Source: Tetracentron sinense (lineage: Eukaryota; Streptophyta; Magnoliopsida; Trochodendrales; Trochodendraceae). Taken from it: 64,000 nt of DNA. The position numbers and the translations under genes were made by a program. Below the pieces are notes generated by a model. That model was not told where the DNA came from. It did not search any database and saw only the letters and a program-made list of their open reading frames with translations. How positions within the stretch are numbered: position 1 is the first letter of the stretch; every line of letters begins with the position of its first letter. Location: contig CM026566.1 of the NCBI GenBank assembly GCA_015143295.1, positions 5,195,072-5,259,071 of the forward strand, in the 5' to 3' direction. Of this stretch, positions 33,901-45,794 are shown in pieces.

Positions 33901-35409
33901 TTTTCTAACCATAGGTTAACCCCAGTTAACCCAAGCCTCGTTTAATTAACTGAAATACTTGGGCCTCGCGCCCGTGAACTAACTCCGGTAACACACCGTC
34001 CCGTTACGGAACATTTTCAAGCTAATGGATGTCTCCATAGCCTTACAAGACATGCAAAACAACTTTTCGTCACCCTAGAGTGGCGATACAATTTACCCGG
34101 GACCCGATCTGGGTTCCCCGAGGGACCACATAAAATCACAACATCACATAGGGGTCTCCAACCCTTTTTCATTCACGTCAAAAGACATGCATATACTTCA
34201 AATGAAATAATATAGCAAAATAAGTGGAAAAGAGAAGAAAAGAGAGGGGTTTTACCTGCTTCACGCTTTTTGAGGCAGGTAGTACAAAAACGGGCACCGC
34301 CAACACGTCCAGGAGGGCGATCAACCCCAAGATAAAGCTCCTCTATCTCTAACTTTCACTTTCTCTCTCAACCTTTTTTTTTCTCTCTCTACATGTAAAT
34401 TGAGGCGTCAGTGAAGAAATCAGACGCCGCCAACGCGTCGGGGATGTCGAAAAACCCTAAGGGGACCTCCCTTTCCCTTTCTCTCTCTTCCTTTCTCTCT
34501 CCTCACTTTCTCTCTCTAAAATGTTGTGTGGCAAAACACTGTTTGCAAACTGCAAACCATGAGGAATGAGAAGGGCTGGCCTCCATTATATAGATAAGGT
34601 CATGTGCATGGCACATGACCATAAATAATGGTCTCGTTGACCAAGTCAATAGTTTGACCATTTTGACTATTTTTCCGCCTTCTCTGGTGTATACGGCCTT
34701 CGTAGTCCTACTTAATGACATCCGATTTTGACGAAACTTTAGGTGATCGAACTTGGGGCAGTCCGACACCTACTGTAAAAATTTCAGGGAAAAATATTGA
34801 GTTTTGACAGCTGCACTTTAGTCTGGAAGAAAATTGTAAAACCCACTAATTTTCTGATTTCGGACACAAAACACGCTGTCGCTTCTTTATATGAGACAAT
34901 TAATTGCTGAAACGACAGAGGATCATCCTCTTGACCGACCGACACGCATTAGTGCCAACCGCACGGATTTCTATTAGGATCTTCAACAGGTATTGGGTCC
35001 CATTTAATTTATGGAAATGTGGAAATTTCCTATTTTTCTCAATTTTATCACACAGATGGCCCCGCGGTCCCGTGAAATGGTACCTGACGGAACCGATACG
35101 GTAAGGGTGTGTCCCGGCAGTCGACCGACACACTGTGTATTATTTTTGCCAAAAGATACTGAGATTTCCTCGGTGCACTTCAATCCCGAGCAAAATCCAC
35201 TTTTTATTAATTTAACAAATAATTAAGTAATTAACCTCCATTAAGGACCCATAAACACATAATTTTATTATATTAAAATTCCGGGTCGTTAAACATCATC
35301 CTCCCCCAAAACGGTTGGTAACTACGTAATGAAAGTGGGTCATACGCTTTCATGGTGTATAGTCCTTTTGAGGTAATATATAAGTGTTCAGATAGCAACA
35401 CTCCTCTAA

Positions 35410-35447
<38 letters not shown>

Positions 35448-36238
35448 CATCATCATCATCTCAAGTCCAATAGGGGAAGCGGAAGTGTTGGACGAAGACA
35501 CCCATCCCATCAAGCCTTAAGAGAAACTGAGGAAAAATCCATCCCCAATGCTTTCTCCCTGATTGTCAGCCCAGGAAGTAATCCATGCTTCACTGGAATA
35601 GGTAATGAGGAGAAACAGCCACACCCATTCCCACGGGGAGGTAAAAATCTATATCATTGACCCCTGACAAAGCAAATCCTCTTTCTGGTATAGGTCATCA
35701 GAAAGGTATACAGGAAGGTAGTAATCCATACCATACACCTTATCATCAAAAAGGCATTGAGAGCCAATGAGGGGCACTGAAGCCATATCGATCTTCAAAG
35801 GCGTTTAAGGCCCAAATCATTGTCCAAAGGCATTAGAGCCCAAATAAACATCCAAAGGCGTTAAAAGCCTGAATCAGCATCAAGAGTGTTAAAAGCGCAA
35901 CGGTTATAATCATTATTAGTGACATAAGGGTCAAAATATCATCAAGGAGCAGAATCCTTTATAAGAACTAAGAGCATAAGAGCCTGAAAACATCAAATAT
36001 TATTCATCAGTGATCATTAATGACCAAAATCATCATTATCAGATAAACATATTTATTTTGATAATTTTATCTATCCATCTTTCATGGAATTCTGTTGACT
36101 AATTCTCAAAGGAGGATTCTCAGTACGTAATGTGTCAGATTGTCCATTGAGCCACGTGTCGTTATTTTATTGAATTATGAACAACATTCTTAAATTCAAA
36201 ACTCCATAAGTCAAACTTTTCAATAACCGCCATCAACA

Positions 36239-36253
36239 TTTAGCCCCCTGTCT
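36239..36253 (-). other. Polypurine tract of the Tat element
   Basis: On the minus strand AGACAGGGGGCTAAA directly precedes the 3' LTR start TGTTGATGG. It fixes the element orientation as minus. Confidence 0.85.
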
Positions 36254-36536
36254 GTGAGGGGGCCTTTAGGTTTGACAATACCAAAGGCATCTAAGCAGAC
36301 AAAGACACTCTTTTTTTAAAAAAATTTAAAATCATTGAATAGTATGTTTATCATAAATATGGCGGCTTAATACTGAAAAACTGTCTTTTCAGTTTCTACT
36401 TGAAACAGTAATTTACCAATTCCTTAACCAATAGGATTACACAGCCAACCTGTCAGGGTCATAATGATCATACCTTCTTCAAAATTTGAACCGAAACATG
36501 CTTTTTGAGAACTGTGTGCCATAAATGCATAAGCAG

Positions 36537-36859
36537 TATAAAAATCAAAATTAGTTCATTATTACTCACTGTTCATCTTCTTCTTCGCGCAAGTATATTC
36601 TGAACTTTCATCTTTCTCTTCTGTAATCTTGGTGGCCTTGTTATGGTTTTCTAAAAAAATCAAGGATTTTAATCTCTCGTTGAAGTTTCAGAACATCTTC
36701 CATATTTTGGTAAGTCTTTGTTCCCTTTGGCTTCTTTATTATATTTTTTTTTATCTGTTATTTGTTATTTCGCTTTCTGCTCTTATCTGTTTATTTTGTC
36801 TAATTAGTTTTGATCATCTACACATTATATCATTTTATTCATTCATCATTATCATTATA

Positions 36860-36907
<48 letters not shown>

Positions 36908-36968
36908 TTTTTATATATAAGAACACACTGTAATCCATTTTTCATTTCTGCAACCTTTATGCTTTCAG
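36537..36968 (+). promoter_or_regulatory. Candidate promoter and leader intron of the antisense PMD gene
   Basis: TATAAAAA at 36537-36544 lies on the strand opposite to the Tat genes. A GTAAGT donor at 36710 and a TTTCAG acceptor at 36968, three bases before the ATG at 36971, outline a 259-bp leader intron that contains a TA microsatellite (36855-36903). These are sequence signals only; no transcript evidence is available. Confidence 0.6.
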
Positions 36969-36970
36969 CT

Positions 36971-39407
36971 ATGGCTTCTTCTTCTCAACAAAATATTTTA
37001 AGTAACGAGTTTTGGGATTCAGCTATGCATCATTCCTGGGATACCGCTGTCCCACCAGATGGATGGGCCTTGTCTTACGGCGACATTGATGGAGCTAAAG
37101 GATTTTGTCCATCACCTTTTGCCACTACTATGTTTAGGGTAGAAAGGAAAGATTTTCTGCTTTCACAAATTAATTTCAACTCCCATAGCGGTTGCACTAA
37201 AGAATGGATAGCTTGGTGTGACTACATTCTTACTCATGAAGAGTATAGGCTTAAGCTTCATTCGGCTAAAATTTTTAAAGCCATAGAGCTTTCAAAAGAT
37301 TTTGAAATAAGAAAAGATACAGATAGCTTGTCTCAGTTAGTTACTAGATGGAATAGTCAGACTCACACATTTATTACTTCATGGGGAGAAATTACTCCCA
37401 CTCTAGAGGATGTGATGGCATTATAGAGATTACCAGTTTTTGGGAACAATGATATCCAAGATATTGTTTTGAGTAAGAAAGAGATAAAGAGTCTGGGAAT
37501 TAAGAGTGAACCCTGCTTGGGGAACTGCAAAGGAATCTCATGCAAGGCGGCCAAACTTTTACAGCTGGGTACGTTATTTCTTTAGGGAAAAAGGCCCTGT
37601 AAACAAGGAGATAGGAGTCAGAGAGTATAAGTATGGAAAAGAATATAAGTCTCCTCTGGAAATGACAGTGTTCATCTGCATGTGGCTGTCAAGATATGTT
37701 TTCGAAGGCGCTCCAACAGACAAAGTCTTAAAAATACTATTCCCTCTGGCCTTCCGCCTTGCTGATGGTCAAAGTTTCCCTCTAGGGGTATATTTTCTAG
37801 GAACATTGTACAAGAATTTGGATCAAATCCACACCTGTCAAGCTTGGTCGGCGGGTACTTATCACATGTGGCTTTGGGAACGCTTTCCTGGTTATGCGCC
37901 TTCTGCTAGACAATTCTCACCTTTACAAGCTGATGACGCTGCTGTTGAAGATCTCCCAAGTCCTAGAGAATGGCGGTGGAGTAGTATTTCAAGGAAGAAA
38001 GATGCTCTGATTTTTAATTTTCTTGACAAGGAGAAATGCTTCTGCTTCAGACCATATGTTGAACCTTTAAAGGGCATTGAATGGATCTTTTATCATTTTG
38101 ATGAACCCTTATCTTTTCTGGGTATGAATGCTGAAGAAAGAAAGGAAGCTTTGCCGAAGACTCTTCACTGTTTTGCCATCTTATCAAAATGTCATCTGAT
38201 AGGCCTCTATAGTGTTGATGGCGGTAGGACCAACAATTTTCATCTTGATTCTTACAATCCCGATCGCTGCCTCAAACAGTTTGCGCTGGATCAAGGCGTT
38301 CTAGACGGTGCTGCTGAATCTTTTTCTTTGAAGAAAACTATGAAAGCTTTTATTCTAGAGAGTTGGTCTTTAAATTTGAGGCCAGTTGTTACCGGTTTCT
38401 ACCTGGCCAGGGAACACGGAGTAGGCAGATGTACAAAGATTTATCAACTCTTCTGGAAGGCTTGCATTAGTACTTTTAAAGCTTTTACTCAAAATTCACC
38501 AATGATCAGTCAACCAGTGGACCTAGCTATGGATAAAGAAAAGTGTTTGAAGGAGCCTCCTGGCACAGGCAAGAAAAGAAAAGCGGCAGCTTCTTCGCCC
38601 AAAAAGCCAAAGTCAAAATCTGTTGGTGAAAACTCTTCTGAGATTCGAGAAGAAACCTCTCCTCAAATTACAAATATTCCTGTTCCAAAGGCGGCTACTC
38701 CAAGAGCGCCTAGAATTAAGAAGATTACAATAAAGAAAAAATTCCCTCCCTCTAAGAAACTCAGGAGTCAATCAGTAAGTACATATAAACAAATTTTCTT
38801 ATATATATACACGCTTTTCAACTCTTTGCCTTTACTCATACATTTTGTTCTATTACAAGATTCTTCTTTGGAAAGTGAAGGAGAAAAAGGAGATAACGAA
38901 TTTACTCATACATTTTGTTCTATTACAAGATTCGTCTTTGGAAAGTGAAGGAGAAAAAGGAGATAACGAACCATTATCCCTTTGAAAACAAAATTTACAA
39001 CAACAAATTTCAGAAAAAACTAAAGCCTCTTTGCTTCAAGAGAAGAGAACAACACCGTCTGTAGATACTGACGTAGGGAGCTCTAGAACTCCATCTAGTC
39101 CCATGGGGCTCAATGTCCCTAGAGACAATATAGCTGATATCCCTTTTCCTCCATCAGCCGAGGCAAGGGTGGAAGTTGAAGATTTGGCCAACATCTGGCC
39201 TGAAAGTGAGCCAAGCTCTTCCCCACTTTCTGGGAAAAAGAAGAAACAATCTGCCTAAACTCCCGTACCTTCAAACGTTGTGAATCCTGCCAAGACAACT
39301 GATATAGCAAAGGCTTTGAATTCTCTGAAAAGTATACAGACTCCTCAACCGCCTATGGACGAGAATATGATTGTTGCTAATTCTGACAGTGCAGGTTAGT
39401 TATCCTC

Positions 39408-39465
<58 letters not shown>

Positions 39466-40811
39466 AATCATATGTCTAACTTGTCATTTTATTATGTATC
39501 AAAAACGTTCTAAATAACAATTTTTATTTATTTGAAGGACCTTCTGAAGGTACTCAGGTTGAACCAGAGTTTGTCATTGGTGAAGACAATGTTATAACCA
39601 CCTCTACTACAGCTGATGCTCCAATTCTCAAGGAAACGAGTATGATGGAAGTAAATATTAAAAATGCTTATGATATAAGAACTGTTGATGCTGGGCCTTT
39701 CGAGCAACCTATGGAAGTTGACCCTCCTTCTACTAGTGAGATGGCGTTTTTCTCCTCGATTCTTCAAAATTCTGAACAGCAATCCTTTGGAAATCCTCCT
39801 GAAATGATTACGAAAATTTCTTCTTCCATCGATATCACTCATCCTGTTGATGAAAGCGCTCGTACACCAGTGCCTTCTACTGAGAGCGTTAATACTCAAG
39901 TGATTGCTTCTGTTGACAGCGTTATTGTCAGTCATTCAGAGCAGAATATTGAAGAGGATATTATTGGTGAAAGGATTTCTACTGGCACAGAAACAGCTCC
40001 AAGAACCGTTCATTAAGATATCCCAATTGTTAATTCTGGTAAAGAGACTCCTGTTGTTGCCAATAGAGAAATAATAAACACTGAATCTGCTCCTCCTGAA
40101 ATAGGTTCTTTAAGAACTGCCTCATCAGAATTGTCCGCTTTCATGGGTAATTTTATGTGTGAAGATGTTGCTACTCCTTCCACTTCAACTGAACCGTCGT
40201 CATCTGATTCTTCAGATGAGATCTTGAGACGCTATCCTGTATCTGAAAGCTCTCTTCCTTTGTGGTCAGAGATAGTGAAGCGCTATCAGGACATCACTTC
40301 TTCTTGTTCTTTAAAGAATCCTATTATCAGAGCGGGCTGTATAGAGACAGTATGCTCTATCATCAGGAGGGTCGGAGATATCAAGCCTCATCTTATGCTT
40401 TTGAGGATAAAGACTTTTGAAGATTGGGGCCAGGAGCTAAAAGAGCTGGAAAACATCAATTTCAATGTGAAATGGTTGATGGATTTCTTAAGCAGTTTAT
40501 CTATTACATTTTTTCAGGCTAAGAATTTTGCTAAACTAAACAGTTCTTATACTAGCAAAATAATTAGAGCAGAATAACTCAAGAAAGCGGTGCTGAATGA
40601 ACAAAACTGTATTCATGATATTCGTCAAGAAATCGCCCGCCATCAAGCCATGCTAGAAGAGAAAGAAAAGAAGATGGAAGAAACTCAAGACGGTTTGAAA
40701 GCTTTACAAGATGAAATTAAGGCAGATCATGAAGAGTATACTCATCTAAGAGCTTCTGTTGAGAGACTTGTATCTTTGAATGAGAAAGGCTTTACATTAG
40801 AGATTTTGTAA
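36971..40811 (+). pseudogene. Antisense plant mobile domain (PMD) gene of the Tat element
   Basis: An accessory gene on the opposite strand to gag-pol, starting MASSSQQNILSNEFWDSAMH right after a candidate leader acceptor. It matches the plant mobile domain (aminotransferase-like, PF10536) type: FYSWVRYFFREKG, EMTVFICMWLSRYVF, FPLAFRLADGQSFPL, YHMWLWERFPGYAP. A basic KKRKAAASSPKKPKSKS stretch near 38570-38620 could be a nuclear signal. The rest is S/T/E-rich, ending in a coiled coil (EEKEKKMEETQDGLKAL). Candidate GT-AG introns: 38775-38859 and 39395-39537. It ends 86 bp from the convergent integrase end. Several breaks; start 36971 preferred over 36959, which lies inside the candidate intron. 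Confidence 0.8.
38831..38970 (+). repeat. 70-bp tandem duplication across a candidate splice acceptor
   Basis: Two nearly identical 70-bp copies (38831-38900 and 38901-38970) begin TTTACTCATACATTTTG. Each contains the same TATTACAAG acceptor-like sequence (ending 38859 and 38929) followed by exon-like sequence. The near-identity suggests a recent duplication. Confidence 0.85.
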
Positions 40812-40896
40812 AAGCTTTTTCTTTCAGTCTTTTGTAAATGTTATCAATTTCTAATGAATGCAAAGAAAAGATTTTATTATGTATTTTTTTTTCGTG

Positions 40897-42350
40897 TCAA
40901 GCATAATATTTCTTTAGCCATTTTACATTGATGGGATCATGTAATACTGCACCAGATGGCGTAGATAAAATACAATAACTGCTATCAAAGCTTTGCCTTA
41001 TTAGGAATGGTCCTTCCCAATTAGGAGTGAACTTCCCTACTTTCATACCATTCCTGACATGAATAGCTATTCTGAGGACCAAGTCACCTTCTTTAAGGAC
41101 TCTATGTTGTACAACTTTGTCATACGCTTTAGCAGCTCTCATTTGATACGCTTTTGTCTTTATAGTTACAGCTTCACGCTTTTCATCCACAACTTCCGAC
41201 TGAGCTAGCCTAGCAGCTTGAAGGATTGCCATTTCTCCATCAAATACTTCAATCCTTGTAGATGGTATCTTGATTTTCAAAGGTACAACAGCTTCTGTCC
41301 CATATACTAGAGAGAAAGGAGTAACACCTGTTGCAGTCCTTGCTGAAGTTCTGTAAGCCCATAGTGCTATTGGAAGCTTTTCATACCATTTTTTATGGGC
41401 TCCTTCTATCATTTTTCCAATTATCTTCAGAATAGTCTTGTTAGTAGCTTCTGCTTGCCCATTCCCTTTAGGATAATAAGGGGTTGACTTTTTATGCTTG
41501 ATATCATATCTCTCCAATAATTCTCTCACATTGAAATTTATGAAAGGTGTTCCATTATCAGTGACAATCTCTCTTGGTATTCCAAAGTGGCAAATGATGT
41601 TTTCTTTAATAAATTTAGCCACCATGATACTTGTAGCTTTTCTTAATGATATAGCTTCTACCCATTTGGTGAAGTATTCAGTGGCCACAAGGATCCAAAT
41701 ATGTCCTTCAGCAGGAGGATTAATTGGTCCAATTAAATCTAGCCCTCAAGTGTGAAAGGGCCAAGGTGTAGAATCATATTGTAAAGACTGTGCAGGCGTA
41801 TGAATAGCATTTCCTCTGATTTGACACTGATGATAGCTTTGAACATATAGATGTGAATCTGCTTCCATGGTAGGTCAATAATATCCCAGTCCTAAAATAT
41901 GTTGAAACAGCTTCCTTTTTCCTTGATGAACGCCACAATCTCCACTATGAGCCTCATGTAATGCTAGTTCAACCTCCTTTCCAAACAGACATTTGAGAGC
42001 AATTCCACTATATCCTTTTCTGAATAATTCTCTTTTGTCAAAATAGAATTTAGCAACTTTCTTCTTGAACTTAAAGGCTTCTTTTGGATCAGGAGGCATT
42101 ATTCCATCTGTGAAGTAATCATTATATGGTTTTTTCCAATCCTCCCAAGAATTTTTGAAATGACATTCTTCTCTATCTAGCAGTATTTGACAATCAGAAC
42201 ATTCTTTCTGTATCATAGCTCCCTCCTTTTCCATTGTTGGGCAATATATCCCAAAACGTTGTAACCTTCTATACAAGCTAACAGAGGGATTATATCCACA
42301 TATCTTTGTATGAACTTGTAGCATTTGCTCTTTAGCTTCTTTTGCACCAA
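40897..42350 (-). pseudogene. Tat integrase region with two zinc-binding modules (fossil)
   Basis: Reads on the minus strand. Two HHCC-like units occur in series: VHTKICGYNPSVSLYRRLQR with CSDCQ near 42190-42335, and HEAHSGDCGVHQGKRKLFQ with a C..C partner near 41820-41970. The core follows with EYFTKWVEAISLRKAT, IVTDNGTPFIN and GNGQAEATNKTILK (D,D,E). ALWAYRTSARTATGVTPFSL and a C-terminus ending VKWLKKYYA complete it. The duplicated N-terminal module is, as I recall, also found in other Tat-type integrases. Confidence 0.88.
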
Positions 42351-42559
42351 CACATCTCATTAGGATGCCTTTAGGTCCTTTGAAATATAGATCCCCATTT
42401 ATCTGCAAAATGTTTTTCAAGATTTTCAGTGCTGTGGTAGGAACTATAGTTGAATCATGAAGACGGTTAATATCTGTCAAAATTGGTTCTCTCCAATCTG
42501 CTTCTTCTGATTCTTTTTCACTTAATTCCTCCATCAGAGGTGTAGCTATTGTACACCTT

Positions 42560-42980
42560 TTGACTACTACTTGAGAAGATTCTCCTTCAAATGTTAATTT
42601 TGATGTCAAAGTAGCAAGTGCATCCTCATGATGGTTCCCTGTATGCTCTTGATACTTGAATTCCACCATATCAAAACTGGTCATTATTCTTTGAACCGCT
42701 ATTCTGTATGGAGCTAGACCAACATCCTTTACATTGAATGACCCTTCCATTTGGCTAATTACCAAATTGGAATCCCCCATTACATTTATTCTCTTGGCCT
42801 TTAACTCCTTAGCAATTGATAAACCTATGAGAAGAGCTTCATATTCTGCTATATTGTTAGAGCAAGGAAAATCTAATTTGAAAGAAAGAGATATTACTTC
42901 TCCTCCAGGAGCTTTTAATATAATACTTGCTCCAGCTGAATCCATAGTTTTGGATGAGCCATTCTTCTGTTGCTTCAATA
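42560..42980 (-). pseudogene. Second, archaeal-type RNase H of the Tat element (fossil)
   Basis: Separated from the ordinary RNase H by a spacer. SAGASIILKAPGG, NIAEYEALLIGLSIAKEL, NVMGDSNLVISQMEG and HHEDALATLTS give the D-E-D-(H)D pattern of archaeal/plant-type RNase HI. Tat elements are known to have gained this second domain; it lies between RNase H and integrase as in described members. Confidence 0.88.
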
Positions 42981-43277
42981 ATCATTGCCTCAGGCAATTC
43001 TCCTGGTAGTTCTTCCTTTAATGTCAGATCATCATTTCCTGAAACATTTTACCAGTAAATCTGCTACTGCTTGTCTTTTGATAGCACGTGGACAAAGACA
43101 TGTGATATCAAACTCTGATAACGAAAGAAGTCATTTAGTTGCTCGTCTTGAAAGAACTGGCTTTGACATGAGATACTTGATTGGATCAGATTTTGTTATT
43201 AGAAAAATCTTATGAGACAGTAAATAATGGCGGAATTTTTGTAAAGCATAGATCAGGGATAAACAACTTCTTTCAAC

Positions 43278-44600
43278 TCAAGGGTATCTTAATTCTGCAT
43301 CTCTGAGAATCCTGCTGAGGTAATAGATTGGTTGCTCACAGCCAGATAAATCTTCTTGAGCTAAGAGAGCTCCAATAGCGGTTTCTGTTGAGGCTAAATA
43401 CAAGACCAAATGCTTTTTTGGTATAGGTGCCATCATGGTAGCTGTTGAACTCATCATCTGTTGAAGTTGTTTAAAAGCTTTTTCATGCACTGCTTTCCAT
43501 TTGAATTCACAATTCTTCCATCGAAGTGGCATAAGAGGTACTATGACAGTTGTCGGTCTGGGAATGAATCTTCTTATATAGGATACCCTTCTTAAAAAGC
43601 TTTTTAACTCTTTAACTGTACTTGGAGCTATCATGGATGCAATTACCTAAGCCTTTGTTGGGTCAACATCTATGCCATGCCTATTTACAATAAACCCCAA
43701 GAATTTGCCTGCTGAAACTTTGAAAGCGCATTTTAATGGATTCATTTTTAACTGATACTGGCAACATCGTTGAAAAACTCTCCTTAAATCATCAACATGT
43801 CTCTGACGCTTTTGAAACTTGATAACAATGTCATCAACATAATCTTCCACTGTATTATGGAACATATCATGAAAAATGGCTATCATAGCTCTTTAATAAG
43901 TAGCACCAGCATTCCTTCATCCAAATGACATTACTATATAATAGAAGTTCCCAATAGGTGTCCAAAAGGAGGTTTTTCCTACATCTTTTGCCGCCATCTT
44001 GATCTGAATGTATCCACTGTAACCGTCCATGAATGAAAAGGCATCATGGCCTGCTGTTGCATCAACTAACAAGTCCATGTTAGGTAGAGGGAACTCATCC
44101 TTTGGGCATGCTTTGTTTAAAATCTTTGAAATCAACACAGCAACGAATCTGACCATTTTTTTTCTTAACTGGTACAATATTGGCTAGCCAGGTAGGATGT
44201 TGAATTGGTTTGATAAATCCTACTTTCAAGAGTTTTTCAACTTCTATTTTGATTTGATCTTCAATATCTGGTCTAAATTTCCTTGGTAATTGTTTTACTG
44301 GTACATACCCTAGCTCAATATTCAACTTTTGTGTGACCAATGCAAGATCTAACCCTGGCATTTCTTCATAATTCCATGCAAAAATATCCCTATATTCTTT
44401 GAGTAAATTGACCAATTCTTCTTTTTCTTCCGGGGCTAGTTTGGAACTGATAAGTACTGGATGCTTTTCAGATGAGTTTTCTGCAAGATTTATCTCTTCA
44501 AGACTTTCCTGTACCGCCTTTACACCATCCTGCATCTGCTCTGGTGCCTCCCTAATTTCACTAGTCTCTTCAGTTTGAAATATCTGATTCATCATGGGAG
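43278..44600 (-). pseudogene. Tat reverse transcriptase and first RNase H region (fossil)
   Basis: On the minus strand: LVNLLKEYRDIFAW and PGLDLALVTQKLNI lead into RT. Then come FRPDIEDQIKIEVEKLLKVG, NIVPVKKKNGQIRCCVDFKD, FMDGYSGYIQIKMA and the catalytic box DYVDDIVIKF near 43820-43845. KSFLRRVSYIRRFIP marks the thumb. RNase H follows with LYLASTETAIGALLAQ and IYYLSRILRDAE near 43280-43400. The region is broken in several places. Confidence 0.9.
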
Positions 44601-45794
44601 TCTGATTTTCTTTTGATGAATCAGCTTCCTTGGATTGTCATAAGATGTATACAACCTTTACATCTAGTTGCACCACCCTCTTACAGCCCCCAGTCCTTGA
44701 CTCTTTGATAATGCCACTTCCGTGAATCTCTATTTCACACTTTCATCTCATGGTCTCTTTGACGCCTTTGAACTTTCTGATGGCATTGAAACTATAGAAG
44801 ATGGTAGCATAATTCCTCTGGTCATTTCGAAAGCAGTTTCTCCTTCTTCTACCAACTCATCATAGAATAATGCTTCTGAAATGTGAGCTTCTGCTTTCGC
44901 GAATGGTGTAATAGTTGTTGGTATCCTGATAACTCTTCCTTTGTATATTCCTTTGATACACTGATGAAATATTGATGGTATTAATTGAAATTTATGAATC
45001 CAAAGGCGGCCGAGAAGAATGTGATAGCTGACATTGGCCTCACTGACATGAACTCTTATTACTGAATTGATTGTGTCACGCCCCAAAATACCCCCTAGGA
45101 GTTAGGATACTTTGGCAACGTGACCTACACTTAAACTCACCTGCAAAGAGTATACAAGGCATGCAAAATAGAGAACTAAAAATTTCTTTAATCACTTAAC
45201 GGTATTCCAAGCACAAATTGTCTACAATAACTGAATATAAAATAAAACATGTACATGACTCCTTAACTTGAGTCCCAACTCAAGTAATACAATTATCCCC
45301 TAGACATAAGAACCCCAAAAATACATGTCTCTCACCCTCAACCCAACCATAGGGTCACAGGCTAGCCCTTAACATTTGGCTAACCATTTGAATACCCTCC
45401 TGCTCTCCCTCAGCTACCTCGATCCAAGGGACAAGAGTCCACACCTCGTATAATGTACCTGCCGACATAAAGGTATGACTGAGCATGGAATACTCAGCGA
45501 GTACAAGCTACTAGCTAACAATAATAATAACAATGAAATAGCATACATAATACAGTTCATCATTTCATTTCTAAAATCAGAGTGCGGAAGCAATAACAAA
45601 TAACAAGTATAATCTTAAACATCATATTTAAACTCATACCTAGGCTCATGCTTTAATTGAAACATATTTCACCTTCCTTGTGATTCTTGTAAATTACACT
45701 TTACATTTTATGCTTCTTGTGGGTTTCTTATATGTCTCGTGAGTATCATGCGTGTTTTCTTGTCTACTTGCTTGTGAATTTTCTTGTTTGCCTG

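Larger units (their letters stand above)
30109..35295 (-). mobile_element. Solo LTR X of a Ty3-type element inside the Tat 3' LTR
   Basis: About 2.74 kb of its own sequence plus a nested solo LTR. On the minus strand it starts TGTTTAACGACCC and ends GGGGCGTCACA, the end type of the Ty3 LTRs in this window. The intact site in the other Tat LTR (50130-50140) confirms the insertion; CATCAT flanks both junctions (30104-30109 and 35294-35299), so the exact end is ambiguous by a base or two. A TATA-like TATATAAT lies at 34585-34592 on the minus strand. No internal coding sequence remains. Confidence 0.85.
29561..36238 (-). repeat. Tat 3' LTR, split by a nested insertion
   Basis: About 1.49 kb of LTR sequence in two pieces (29561-30108 and 35296-36238) around the solo LTR at 30109-35295. 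On the minus strand it starts TGTTGATGG right after the polypurine tract AGGGGGCTAAA. A TATA box reads CTATAAATAG on the minus strand near 29870-29880. Compared with the 5' LTR, the part from 35455 to 36238 is almost identical and the rest is about 6% different. Confidence 0.92.

Noticed and set aside
36959-36970. ATG at 36959 as start of the PMD gene
   Set aside because: It lies inside the candidate leader intron (acceptor ends 36968); the ATG at 36971 follows the acceptor and begins MASSSQQ.
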